Shown: positions 16,104-24,720, numbered from the stretch's first letter. The stretch: DNA of 35,205 bases from CALMEH01 sp964548225 (GCA_964548225.1 CAZJQP010000052.1:1-35205), one strand, 5' to 3'. The notes: a model not told the origin generated them from the sequence alone. A program made the numbers and translations.

Positions 16104-17834
16104 ATGAAAAGTTATTTTGCAAATTTTATAAGCGCAATCGGTTTCATTTTCACTTTGGCGATTTTGGCGCAAGCCGCGCCGACCAATGACAATTTTGCCA
16201 ATGCCCAATTGCTTGGCGGCAATGTCGGCACAGTTTCGGGAACGAATGTCGGCGCGTCAAAAGAGTTTGACGAAAAGGCACACGCCAAAAATCGCGGCGG
16301 CGCATCGGTTTGGTATAAATATATCGCGCCGGGCAACGGCGTTTTGACGATTGATACTATCGGAAGCAATTTCGACACATTGCTCGCGGTTTATGTCGGC
16401 ACTAATCAGAACGATTTGAAACTTATCGCCGCCAACGATGATGCGGCAGGCGGAACGGCAAGCCGTGTAATTGTCGGAACACAGCTAAACGCAACTTATT
16501 ACATCGCCGTTGACGGCAAAAATGTTGACAATGCGGGCGCGGCAAACGGCAATATTTTTGTCAATTTCTTGATTTCAAACACAGCAAGCAACGATAATTT
16601 TGCAAATGCTACTCTCTTGAGCGGCGCATCGGGGAAAATGTTTGTTACGAGCAATGTCGGCGCAAGCAAAGAATCGGGTGAGCCAATAATTCTCAACAAT
16701 CAAGGCGGAAAATCGGTTTGGTTTAAATGGACTTCTCCGGCAAACGCAGGAAAAAAATGCTATTCCTTTACGCTGGAAAGCAAAAATCTGACGGGAACAA
16801 ACACCGTCAACGCGCTGTTCGGCGTTTACAAAGGTGCGGCGGTAAATTCTTTGGAACATTGGGTTTCCAACAGCGGAACCGGCGTAAAAACTCTGCAATT
16901 TTGCACGTCTGTCAGCGAAAATTATTACATTTCGATTGACGGTTTCGACAGCGGAACGGGCGCGGAAACGGGAACATTTACCTTGAGTTACGGCGTTACC
17001 CGAAGCGGCAAGCAATCGGATTTTGACCGCGACGGCAAAGCCGATTTAACGATTTTTCGTCCGCTGACCGGAACCTGGTTTTCGATGGACAGCATCACTG
17101 AAAAATGGCGTGTCGTGCCGTTCGGAACAAACGGCGATAAGCCGATGCTTTTTGATTTTGACCAAGACGGCGAACTCGATTACACGGTTTTTCGCCCCGA
17201 CACAGGCACCTGGTTTATCAACCGAACTCAAGCCGGTTTTCAAGCATTTAACTACGGAACAAGCGGCGACACACCGCTTATCCATCGTTCTTTTGACAAC
17301 GGTTCAGTGCAAGTTTTTCGTGCAAATACTGGCGTTTGGTGGCAATATTATCCTCAAAACAACTCCGCCGGTAATTTCAAATGGGGGCAAAGCGGCGACA
17401 TTCCGGTTTTGGTTAATTACAACACCGGCGCGTGGGACAAAGAAGCCGTCTTTCGCCCGTCAACGGGAAGCTGGTATATTTTTGAAAGCCCTTTTGCTTT
17501 TTATCACATTCAGTTCGGAATGAATGGCGATAAGCCTGTCGCCGCCGATTTTGATGGCGACGGATATACCGACATCGCCGTTTATCGCCCGTCAACCGGC
17601 GTTTGGTATATTCGTCGAAGTAGCGATTTACAAGTTCAAATCGTCAAATTCGGCATTAGCACCGACATTCCGCAACCTGCCGATTACGATGGCGACGAAC
17701 GTGACGACATCGCCGTTTGGCGACCGCAAACGGGCGTTTGGTATATTTTGCAAAGTTCCAACGGTCAAGCCAAAATTGTCCAATATGGCTCAAACGGCGA
17801 CATTCCCGTTACTTATTCGGGAGTTACGCAATAA
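16104..17834 (+). CDS. secreted FG-GAP/VCBS propeller protein (paralogue 1)
   Basis: A 576-residue exported protein. Signal peptide about 1-24 (ends LAQA). Two beta-sandwich domains each begin with an NDNFANA motif and contain GGASVWYKY or GGKSVWFKW (about 27-150 and 155-300), a PPC-like arrangement. The C-terminal half has about six blades of a repeat of the form DFDGDGxxDIAVYRPSTGVWYI...FG..GDIP, whose Asp-rich loops bind calcium in FG-GAP/VCBS proteins. It is likely a surface or matrix adhesin. GAGGAAAA at 16093 sets the start. The neighbour at 18025 is a tandem paralogue with an identical leader box. Confidence 0.88.
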   Translation: MKSYFANFISAIGFIFTLAILAQAAPTNDNFANAQLLGGNVGTVSGTNVGASKEFDEKAHAKNRGGASVWYKYIAPGNGVLTIDTIGSNFDTLLAVYVGTNQNDLKLIAANDDAAGGTASRVIVGTQLNATYYIAVDGKNVDNAGAANGNIFVNFLISNTASNDNFANATLLSGASGKMFVTSNVGASKESGEPIILNNQGGKSVWFKWTSPANAGKKCYSFTLESKNLTGTNTVNALFGVYKGAAVNSLEHWVSNSGTGVKTLQFCTSVSENYYISIDGFDSGTGAETGTFTLSYGVTRSGKQSDFDRDGKADLTIFRPLTGTWFSMDSITEKWRVVPFGTNGDKPMLFDFDQDGELDYTVFRPDTGTWFINRTQAGFQAFNYGTSGDTPLIHRSFDNGSVQVFRANTGVWWQYYPQNNSAGNFKWGQSGDIPVLVNYNTGAWDKEAVFRPSTGSWYIFESPFAFYHIQFGMNGDKPVAADFDGDGYTDIAVYRPSTGVWYIRRSSDLQVQIVKFGISTDIPQPADYDGDERDDIAVWRPQTGVWYILQSSNGQAKIVQYGSNGDIPVTYSGVTQ

Positions 17835-17848
17835 TCTCCAGTCTTTTT

Positions 17849-17944
17849 TTCGCTACCCAATCGAATAGGACAACACGAAAATTCGCCGAAAAATTCCAAA
17901 AAAGCCTTTTTATCGCTATCTGACAGGATAGCGATTTTGTTTTT
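17849..17944 (+). promoter_or_regulatory. leader element B: conserved box plus terminator (candidate attenuator)
   Basis: The same 20-nt box as element A (17849-17868) is followed 43 nt later by a 9-bp perfect stem (17912-17920 with 17927-17935) and a T-rich run. Relative to A the 3' arm differs by G-to-A at one position and still pairs with the same U. The box can pair with the 3' arm of the hairpin at 8 of 9 positions. It separates the two propeller genes. Confidence 0.6.
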
Positions 17945-17971
17945 GTAAATTGCTTTAATAATTCTGCAAAA

Positions 17972-18000
17972 CGATTTGACGGCAATTTTCCGTCGAATCG
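17972..18000 (+). promoter_or_regulatory. 11-bp hairpin before the ribosome site of propeller gene 2
   Basis: Arms 17972-17982 and 17990-18000 pair over 11 bp (one U-G) with a CAATTTT loop, ending 10 nt before the AGAGGAAA ribosome site. Leader A has a smaller hairpin in the same relative place (CAAGA/TCTTG near 16068-16081). It may stabilise the mRNA or control ribosome access. Confidence 0.45.
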
Positions 18001-18024
18001 AATAAAAATAAGAGGAAATAAATT

Positions 18025-19797
18025 ATGAAAAAACGCAATTTTTTAACTATCGGATTGATTTTGGCGGCAGTGGTGATTTTCGCAGAGACGAAAGTTTTCG
18101 CCGCGCCGCCGGTGAATGATAATTTTACAAACGCGCAAATTATCAGCGGCACGAGCGGACAGGTTTCAATTACAAACGTCGAAGCGACCAAAGAATCCGG
18201 CGAAGCGGCACACGCGCTCAATGCCGGCGGCAGTTCGGTATGGCTGAAATACGTCGCGCCGGGCAATGGCGTTTTAAGACTGCTTCTTGGCTCAAACGGT
18301 TGGGACACAACGCTTGCCGTCTATCGCGGCACGAGTTTAAGCAATCTTGTGTCGGTTGCCGCCAACGACGATTATGTAACCTCTTTCGGATTTACTAACG
18401 CCTCGAAACTTGATTTTGGCACGCAAGCAGGCACGACTTATTACATTGCTGTTGACGGACATCGAAACGAAGACGGAACGCTTTCGACAGGAACGACCAA
18501 TTTGTATTTTGAATTGCAAAACGCGGCGTGGAACGACAATTTTTCGACATCGGAAGCAATAGGTCTGGCAACCGGAAGCACAACACGGACGATAACAACT
18601 TCAAACGTCGGGGCGGGCAAACAAGTCGGCGAACCTGATATTGTCGGAAATCCGGGCGGAAAATCGGTTTGGTTTAGTTTGAGAAATTCTGCCGCGACAC
18701 AAATGACTTTTGAATTGGCAGTCGAAGCCCGAAGCACTCTAAATCCTTTAGGAGTTGTTACGCCGCTTTTTGCAGTTTATACAGGTTCAAGCGTTGATTC
18801 GCTAACCGAAGTTACACATCTCGCGGGTTCAAGCAATTTCAACAATTTGATTCTCCGCGCCGAACCGAACACGAAATATTACATCGCCATTGATACTTTA
18901 GATACCGGTGTTGGTGCGCCAACGGCAAATTTCACTTTGACTTACGGCATCAACAAAAGCAAAAAGATTCCCGATTTCGACCGCGACGGCAAAGCCGACA
19001 TCAGCGTCTATCGTCCGACAACCGGAGTTTTCTACACGCTCGACAGCGTAACCGATAATCTCCGCGCTTTTCAATGGGGCGTGAACGGCGACAAACCAAT
19101 GTTTAATGACTTGGATTTCGACGGCAAACCAGATTATTTCGTCTATCGCCCCGACACACAAATTTGGTATGTCAGTCGAAGTTTGACCAACACTTATTCC
19201 GCCTACAACTTTGGAAATACTACCGATATTCCTTTGACGCTGACAAGATTTGCCAACGGCGGAGTTTCACCTTACATCGTGGTTTTTCGTCCGAATGACG
19301 GAACTTGGTGGTTTCAACCGCCCGGCATCGGCAGTTTTGCATTCCCGCTCGGACAAAACAGTGATGTTCCCGTAACGGCTGATTTTGACGGCGACGGAAC
19401 GGACGAAATTGCGGTTTTCCGTCCGTCAAACGGAACGTGGTATTTTGCCAATCCGTTCAACGGACAATTTTTGCCGCCCGTCCAATTCGGACAAGCCAAC
19501 GATATTCCGGTTCCGGCTGATTATGACGGCGACGGTTTTGCCGACATCGCAATTTTCCGTCCATCAACGGGCGTATGGTGGTTTCGCAATCGCTTGAACG
19601 GCGCACAAACCGCCATTCGATTCGGTCAATCCGGTGACAAACCGCAACCTGCCGATTATGATAACGACGGCAAATCTGACCTCGCCGTTTTCCGTGCCGG
19701 AACGTGGTGGATTTTAAACAGCGGCTCGGCTTCTAACGTCAAAGCGGTCAAATTCGGATTAAGCACAGATATTCCGATTACTTCGCCGGTAAAATAA
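18025..19797 (+). CDS. secreted FG-GAP/VCBS propeller protein (paralogue 2)
   Basis: A 590-residue paralogue of the preceding gene with the same order of parts: signal peptide (about 1-27, ending VFAAP), two NDNF-type beta-sandwich domains (about 30-160 and 165-310, with GGSSVWLKY and GGKSVWFSL), then about six propeller blades with Asp-rich loops such as DFDRDGKADISV and DYDGDGFADIAI. It is probably secreted and calcium-stabilised. AGAGGAAA about 7 nt upstream gives a firm start. Tandem duplication included the leader, since the same box and terminator precede both. It is followed by a REP-like palindrome, not a third copy of the leader. Confidence 0.88.
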   Translation: MKKRNFLTIGLILAAVVIFAETKVFAAPPVNDNFTNAQIISGTSGQVSITNVEATKESGEAAHALNAGGSSVWLKYVAPGNGVLRLLLGSNGWDTTLAVYRGTSLSNLVSVAANDDYVTSFGFTNASKLDFGTQAGTTYYIAVDGHRNEDGTLSTGTTNLYFELQNAAWNDNFSTSEAIGLATGSTTRTITTSNVGAGKQVGEPDIVGNPGGKSVWFSLRNSAATQMTFELAVEARSTLNPLGVVTPLFAVYTGSSVDSLTEVTHLAGSSNFNNLILRAEPNTKYYIAIDTLDTGVGAPTANFTLTYGINKSKKIPDFDRDGKADISVYRPTTGVFYTLDSVTDNLRAFQWGVNGDKPMFNDLDFDGKPDYFVYRPDTQIWYVSRSLTNTYSAYNFGNTTDIPLTLTRFANGGVSPYIVVFRPNDGTWWFQPPGIGSFAFPLGQNSDVPVTADFDGDGTDEIAVFRPSNGTWYFANPFNGQFLPPVQFGQANDIPVPADYDGDGFADIAIFRPSTGVWWFRNRLNGAQTAIRFGQSGDKPQPADYDNDGKSDLAVFRAGTWWILNSGSASNVKAVKFGLSTDIPITSPVK

Positions 19798-19800
19798 AAT

Positions 19801-20001
19801 GACTGGAGCGCAAGCGTCTCGCTTGCAACGCGCGTTCGAGGCTTTGCGAGAACAAGGCGCGTAACGCCGAATTATCTAAAAAGTTTATTAAACAAGACAT
19901 CTCAGCAAACGGCTTTTGATGAATCTTAAACTTTTCAGACAATTCGGCGTTTTCGTTCTTGCTTCGCGCAAACGGGTAAGCGAGACGCTTGCGCTCCAGT
20001 C
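19801..20001. repeat. REP-like nested palindrome, copy 1
   Basis: Outer arms of 24 bp (19801-19824 and 19978-20001) are perfectly complementary. Inside lies an 11-bp pair (19863-19873 and 19941-19951), giving a nested palindrome about 200 nt long. The outer arm contains GGAGCGCAAGCGTCTCGCTT. The same sequence with CCCC in place of TCTC forms the arms of the element at 35036. This layout of two facing copies resembles a REPIN/BIME. Confidence 0.75.
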
Positions 20002-20119
20002 AAATTGCGCTCCGGTCAAATAAATTCATCATTCACCCTTTGCTAATTCCCTCAAACAAGTTATATTCAAATTTCGTTTTACGATTTTACTATGAACGAC
20101 GGCGACAGTAGCAGTAGAA

Positions 20120-21427
20120 ATGAATTTAGCGCGATTTTCACCGAAAAATTATGTGCAGAAATTCGTGCGCGTTCCATCGCGTATCCGTCGAAACCTGTCT
20201 AATTACCGCTTTTACGCTTATCTTGCAGTTTTAGGTCCCGGAATTATTGCCGCCAACGCCGGAAATGATGCCAGCGGCATTGCCACTTATTCCACAGTCG
20301 GCGCAAGTTACGGTTATTCTTTACTTTGGGCTTTTTTGCCGATGATGATTTCGCTGATTGTCGTGCAGGAAATGTGCGTCCGAATGGGCGTTATTACAGG
20401 ACAAGGTTTAGCGGATTTGATTCGTGAACAATTCGGTGTGCGTTGGACGGCGCTCATTATGCTTTCGCTTTTGATTGCCAATACGGGCGTAATTATTTCC
20501 GAATTTGTTGGCATTGCACAGGCTTCGGAACTTTTCGGAATTCCACGATATTTTACCGTTCCGCTTGCCGCCGGATTGATTTGGTGGTTAGTTGTAAAAG
20601 GCACACAAAAGCGCGTCGAACAGGTTTTTTTGGCAATGTCGCTCGTTTTTTTCGGCTATATCATTTCGGCTTTTTTGGCAAAGCCCGATTGGTCTAAAGT
20701 TGCCGTTCAATTGGTTGAGCCGCAATTTGAATTTCATTCGGGCTACCTATTTACCCTAATGGCACTTATTGGCACAACGATTACGCCGTTTATGCAGGTT
20801 TTCGTGCAATCGTCGGTCGTCGAAAAAGGAATGGACGAAGAAGATTTGCCGCTTGCAAGAGCCGATGTAATTGTGGGGACGATTTTTGCTTGTTTGATTG
20901 CCGCATTTATTGTAATTGCTACTGCCGCAACGCTTCACGTTCAAGGCATTTACGAAATTGATTCTGCCGCCACCGCCGCTGATTCATTGACACCGGTTGC
21001 CGGCGTTTATGCGAAATATCTTTTTGCCATCGGACTTTTCGGTGCAGCAATGTTGGCAATGGGCGTTTTGCCTCTTGCAACTGCTTATTCAATCAGCGAA
21101 GCGTTGGGTTTTGAAAAAGGTCTTTCGAGGAGTTTCCGCGAAGCCCCGATTTTTCTCGGAATTTTTTCGGCTTTAATCGTTGTCGGCTTAATCGTCGCGC
21201 TGATTCCGGGAATTCCACAGATAAAACTACTTCTCGTAACCCAATCAATTAACGGAGTTTTGCTGCCTTTTATTCTTGTTACAATCGTTTTGCTGTCCTC
21301 AAACCGCGAAATTATGGGCGAATACGCCAACAAGTTTTTTTTCAACATTTTCGCATGGCTTCTGACAATTATTATCTCTATACTTTCGCTGATGTTGATT
21401 GGAAAGACGTTTATTGATATGTTCTAA
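20120..21427 (+). CDS. NRAMP-related divalent cation transporter (altered metal site)
   Basis: A 435-residue protein with about 11 membrane helices and the NRAMP fold. Helix 1 reads NAGND (residues 46-50) where classical NRAMP has DPGNF, so the metal-binding Asp is Asn46 and an Asp appears four residues later. Helix 6 reads GTTITPFMQ (218-226) where classical members have the metal-binding Met of MPHN; Thr222 stands in for that Met and Phe224 for the His. These changes are of the sort seen in NRAMP-related magnesium transporters, so Mg2+ or another hard ion is more likely than Mn2+/Fe2+. No Shine-Dalgarno sequence is clear at ATG 20120. Confidence 0.85.
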   Translation: MNLARFSPKNYVQKFVRVPSRIRRNLSNYRFYAYLAVLGPGIIAANAGNDASGIATYSTVGASYGYSLLWAFLPMMISLIVVQEMCVRMGVITGQGLADLIREQFGVRWTALIMLSLLIANTGVIISEFVGIAQASELFGIPRYFTVPLAAGLIWWLVVKGTQKRVEQVFLAMSLVFFGYIISAFLAKPDWSKVAVQLVEPQFEFHSGYLFTLMALIGTTITPFMQVFVQSSVVEKGMDEEDLPLARADVIVGTIFACLIAAFIVIATAATLHVQGIYEIDSAATAADSLTPVAGVYAKYLFAIGLFGAAMLAMGVLPLATAYSISEALGFEKGLSRSFREAPIFLGIFSALIVVGLIVALIPGIPQIKLLLVTQSINGVLLPFILVTIVLLSSNREIMGEYANKFFFNIFAWLLTIIISILSLMLIGKTFIDMF

Positions 21428-21506
21428 AAGTGAAAAAGTGAAAAAGTGAAAAAGTAGCGACATCTTTCGCTAATAAACCTTTTCACTTTTTCACTTTTTC
21501 ACTTTT
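21426..21506. repeat. 27-bp perfect inverted repeat (GTGAAAAA iterations)
   Basis: Arms 21426-21452 and 21480-21506 are perfectly complementary over 27 bp. Each arm is three iterations of a GTGAAAAA unit (period 8), with a 27-nt loop. It fills the gap between the NRAMP-related gene and the MscS gene and overlaps the stop codon of the former. The T-rich right arm could terminate plus-strand transcripts. Confidence 0.85.
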
Positions 21507-21513
21507 TAAAGTT

Positions 21514-23022
21514 ATGCCTGTTTCCGATTTACGCAAAAAAACCGTTTTTTTTCTTCTCTCGACTGCAATAATCATCTTGCTTTTTCTCGTTATTGACGAA
21601 GAAACTATCCGAACTTATTTGATGAAATCGCTTAGTTTGACCATTACGCCGGAAGGAAAAATCATTAATCTTGACGGCTCCACAGCTTCAGCAATGAGCG
21701 ACACCTTGCTGAGTTTGTTCATAAACCTCGTTCATATTGTCAAGATTATTTTGGGAATGGCGGTGGTTGTCATTACGGTTCGATACATAAATTATTTAAT
21801 ATTTAATATCATCATTCGCAGTGCCGCCCAAAACGAAATTGCCTCGCTCTTGCGAACAATTTTGTCGGTAATTGTCTGCATTGTCGCATTTTTTATAATT
21901 TTCCAATCTCAATATCCGACAGTTCAGCTTGCGCCGCTTTTTACGGGTTCGACGATTTTGGGAATCGTCGTCGGTCTTGCCTTGCAAGACACTTTGGGCA
22001 ATCTTTTTGCCGGAATCGCTCTGCAAGCCGACCAACCGTTTCAAGTCGGCGATGTCATCAATATTCAAAATCGCTATATCGGTGTAGTCGAAAGCGTTTC
22101 GTGGCGCGGTGTGAAAATTCGCACTTTTCAAAATAAAGTCGTCGTTATCAGTAACTCTATCCTTGGCAAAGAATTCATCGAAGTTGCACCGCGTGATAAT
22201 CTTAATGCGCGAATTGTTTTCTTCAACACGCTTTACGCACATTCACCCGCCAAAACCGCTCACGTTATCCGCGAAGCCGTGCGGCAATGCGAAAATGTTT
22301 CCGCAAAACTCCGACCGATTGTCCGTATTCGCAATTTGGGCGCGGACGGCATTGATTGGGAAGTCAAATATTGGCTTGAAGATTACACGAAATTTAACGA
22401 TACAGACGCACTGATTCGTGAGCGAATTTGGTATACCTTCCAACGCGAACAACTTGAATTTGCTTATCCGACACGCACGATTCACGTTGAAACCAAACCG
22501 CAGGATTCAGCTTTTATCGAACCTGAATCGGAAATTATTGATTTAATAAGCGGCATTCCTTTGTTTGAGCCGCTAACCGAAGAGGAAATAGTAAAAATCG
22601 CCGAATCAAGTAAATTGCGGGTGTTTGCGCCAAAGGAAAAAATCGTCCGACGCGGACAGAAAGGCAATTCGATGTTTATCGTCAATCGCGGTTCAGTAAC
22701 GGTGCAAATCCGCGAAAAAAATAAAATTAAACCGATTAGAAATCTCAAAGCCGGAGAATTCTTTGGCGAAATGGCTCTGTTCACAGGCGAACCGCGAACA
22801 GCAACCGTTGTCGCGGACGAAGAAGCCGAAGTCTTGGAAATCAAACATAATTGCTTAAAACCGATCATCGAAAATAACCCTGAGTTGGTTGAAAGTTTTG
22901 GCGAAATCATCGAACGCCGCCGCGCCGCGCTCGACCAAATTAACGAACCTTCGGAAATTACCGAAGCCGATAAATCCGGTGTTTTTCTGCAAATCAGAAA
23001 GTTTTTCGGTTTGAGAAAATAA
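21514..23022 (+). CDS. MscS-family channel with cyclic-nucleotide-binding domain
   Basis: A 502-residue channel. Membrane segments lie at about 10-28, 65-90 and 105-130, and the pore helix follows with the Gly/Ala-rich pattern STILGIVVGLALQDTLGNLFAGI (about 147-170). An MscS beta domain (FQVGDVINIQNRYIGVVESVSWRGVKIRT) comes next, then an alpha/beta domain to about 335. The C-terminal domain (about 345-480) is a CAP-type cNMP-binding fold with the phosphate-binding cassette FGEMALFTGEPRTATV, in which Glu and Arg are both present. It should be an inner-membrane channel whose gating is tuned by cAMP or cGMP, as in bCNG channels. Confidence 0.92.
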   Translation: MPVSDLRKKTVFFLLSTAIIILLFLVIDEETIRTYLMKSLSLTITPEGKIINLDGSTASAMSDTLLSLFINLVHIVKIILGMAVVVITVRYINYLIFNIIIRSAAQNEIASLLRTILSVIVCIVAFFIIFQSQYPTVQLAPLFTGSTILGIVVGLALQDTLGNLFAGIALQADQPFQVGDVINIQNRYIGVVESVSWRGVKIRTFQNKVVVISNSILGKEFIEVAPRDNLNARIVFFNTLYAHSPAKTAHVIREAVRQCENVSAKLRPIVRIRNLGADGIDWEVKYWLEDYTKFNDTDALIRERIWYTFQREQLEFAYPTRTIHVETKPQDSAFIEPESEIIDLISGIPLFEPLTEEEIVKIAESSKLRVFAPKEKIVRRGQKGNSMFIVNRGSVTVQIREKNKIKPIRNLKAGEFFGEMALFTGEPRTATVVADEEAEVLEIKHNCLKPIIENNPELVESFGEIIERRRAALDQINEPSEITEADKSGVFLQIRKFFGLRK

Positions 23023-23055
23023 ACCAATATGAAAATCTGTCGCATCTGTCCATTC

Positions 23056-23083
23056 TGTAATTTATTCATCTCAATAAATTACA
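23056..23083. repeat. 11-bp hairpin after the MscS gene
   Basis: Arms TGTAATTTATT (23056-23066) and its complement (23073-23083) surround a 6-nt loop. It lies in the convergent gap just before a stronger GC-rich terminator and may belong to the same 3' structure. Confidence 0.5.
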
Positions 23084-23087
23084 ACAA

Positions 23088-23119
23088 AAAAGCGCGAACC
23101 TGTTTAGATTCGCGCTTTT
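23088..23119. terminator. bidirectional intrinsic terminator
   Basis: An 11-bp perfect stem (AAAAGCGCGAA at 23088-23098, complement at 23109-23119) has A-runs on one side and T-runs on the other, so it works in both directions. It separates the convergent MscS and TonB-like genes. Confidence 0.88.
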
Positions 23120-23137
23120 AACAATTTTGATTTGTTT

Positions 23138-24442
23138 CTAATAAATCGTAAAAGTAAATGCTACTTGCTTCGTTACGGCATATGGCTGACCATTTCGTAT
23201 TGCAGGTTGAAAAGTCATTCGTTTAGCCGCCGAAATTGCTTGTTCGGTCAAACCGTAAGGCAACTGGCTAACCGGAGTTACCGCACCGATTGTGCCGTTG
23301 GCATTAAACGTAACGCGCAATGTTACCGTTCCTTGAACATTGTTCTGACGAGCGGCATCCGTATAATTCGGACGCGGTTTTGAAGTAATACTCAAAGGCT
23401 TAGTTTCGCCGGTAGGTTGCGTCTTTTTGGCAGTCAGTTTAGGTCCATCATCATCGTCATCGCCAATGAAATTTCCTCTATCATCACCGATTCCTTCGCC
23501 TTCACCGTTGCCTGAACCTTTACCTCTTCCCTTTCCTCTGCCGCTACCGACACCATCGCCGAATCCTGTTCCGAAACCTTTGCCGACACCGCCGCCTTTG
23601 CCGGTGCCACCTGAATTTCCGTCAACATTACCGTTACCGATTTGTTGACCGTCGTCTTGCTCGTTGACTTTGCTTTGAATCGTATTGTTATGTTTCAAAT
23701 CGCTGTTAAATCTCGGCAAAACCATCAATCTGTTTTCCACATCCGAATGCGTCGGAGTTCTGCCGCGTGAAGCATCTTCTTCGTTTTCGCTACCGCCGCC
23801 ACCGCCGCCACCGCCTTTCTTGCCTTTTTTGCGTTCGACTTCTTCCATTTCGGTCGGCTCGTCGTCGGTCAACATACCGTAAAAAATATCATTTTCGGTA
23901 AGTTCGGGAATAACCATTCCGTTAATCCAGACCGAAGCCACCCAAACTCCGATTGCCGACATAAATGCCAACGCCATCAAACCAAGTAAAAACGGTGCGA
24001 ACCAATCGTTCGGTTTTCCCGAAACAACTGTAACGTGATAATCCCCGCTGTCATCATTTGTAGTTTCCGCAGTATTTTTCGATGAATAGTCTGTCTTTTT
24101 CGCCGCAAAAGTTTGCTCGTGAAAACCATTCGATTCAATTTTAGGAATTTCAAAAACTTCGGTTTCCTTGACGAGCGTTTCTTCTTCGCGTGTGTCAACC
24201 GCGTCGAGTTCTAAAATATCATCGCCGGAGAAATCTACCGTTTCGGGGATGACCGCAACAGGTGCAGACGAAAGATTTGAAACTGCGGGTTGATTCGTTG
24301 ATTCAACAACCGCTGTGTTTTCGGTTTTTGCTATCGGATTCATTTCAAATGCTTCCAACTGCCCACCGCAATTCGGGCAGAACCCGAATCTTTCGGCAAA
24401 ACCTTCTTCACATTCCGAACAATATTTTACTAACTTTCCCAT
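23138..24442 (-). CDS. zinc-ribbon/TonB-like energy-transducer protein
   Basis: A 434-residue protein with an unusual domain order: an N-terminal cytosolic zinc ribbon (Cys8, Cys11, Cys22, Cys25), an acidic linker, one membrane helix (about 148-174), a periplasmic Gly/Lys-rich stretch (polyglycine near 215, then GKG/GSG repeats and an acidic cluster), and a C-terminal TonB domain (about 345-434) with SKPRPNYTDAARQNNVQGTVTLRVTF and AISAAKRMTFQPA. TonB domains contact outer-membrane receptors to pass energy from ExbBD. No ExbB/ExbD gene is nearby. A good promoter precedes it (24509-24536). Confidence 0.82.
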   Translation of the reverse strand: MGKLVKYCSECEEGFAERFGFCPNCGGQLEAFEMNPIAKTENTAVVESTNQPAVSNLSSAPVAVIPETVDFSGDDILELDAVDTREEETLVKETEVFEIPKIESNGFHEQTFAAKKTDYSSKNTAETTNDDSGDYHVTVVSGKPNDWFAPFLLGLMALAFMSAIGVWVASVWINGMVIPELTENDIFYGMLTDDEPTEMEEVERKKGKKGGGGGGGGSENEEDASRGRTPTHSDVENRLMVLPRFNSDLKHNNTIQSKVNEQDDGQQIGNGNVDGNSGGTGKGGGVGKGFGTGFGDGVGSGRGKGRGKGSGNGEGEGIGDDRGNFIGDDDDDGPKLTAKKTQPTGETKPLSITSKPRPNYTDAARQNNVQGTVTLRVTFNANGTIGAVTPVSQLPYGLTEQAISAAKRMTFQPAIRNGQPYAVTKQVAFTFTIY

Positions 24443-24720
24443 CTTCTTTTTTTTTGCCTCACAAATTTTTCAGGCTTTTTCTTCAAAAACCTGAGTAAAA
24501 CTACTTTAATTATAACGCGATTTTCGCAGATGTTAAGCGTTTCCGAAAGATTTTCGCCAAATTTTATCTTTCCGAAACACTTTTTTGATGTATCAACGGT
24601 TTGACGAGATGCCTGACGCATCTTAAAATTTTTATTTCGTCATCCGATGTTGCTTGCGCTTAAGCTAACAACTATCTGCGGACAATTTGCAACTAAAATA
24701 ACGGTTCAAAATTACGACAA
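24443..24720. other. divergent intergenic region with no gene
   Basis: The divergent gap between the TonB-like and M16-like genes spans 24443-24809. Besides the promoter at 24509-24536 and the palindrome at 24721-24799, it contains a small stem (CAGG/CCTG near 24471-24492) in the 5' leader of the TonB-like gene. No open reading frame, RNA gene or other motif is convincing. A plus-strand promoter for the M16-like gene was not identified. Confidence 0.5.
24509..24536 (-). promoter_or_regulatory. sigma-70-type promoter of the TonB-like gene
   Basis: Read on the minus strand, TTAACA (24531-24536), a 16-bp spacer and a perfect TATAAT (24509-24514) lie about 65 nt upstream of the ATG at 24442. Confidence 0.6.

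Noticed and set aside
16104..19797. CRISPR-like or satellite array suggested by recurring DNA in the propeller genes
   Set aside because: The recurrences are protein-coding blades of about 50 codons with divergent DNA, in frame; no spacer pattern exists.
20092..20202. 36-codon open frame upstream of and overlapping the NRAMP-related start
   Set aside because: It has an ATG but no ribosome site and no recognisable sequence; a leader peptide cannot be excluded but is not supported.
23427..23648. Proline-rich open frame (PSPSPLPEPLPLP...) on the plus strand
   Set aside because: It is the antisense of the Gly-rich linker of the TonB-like gene and has no ribosome site.
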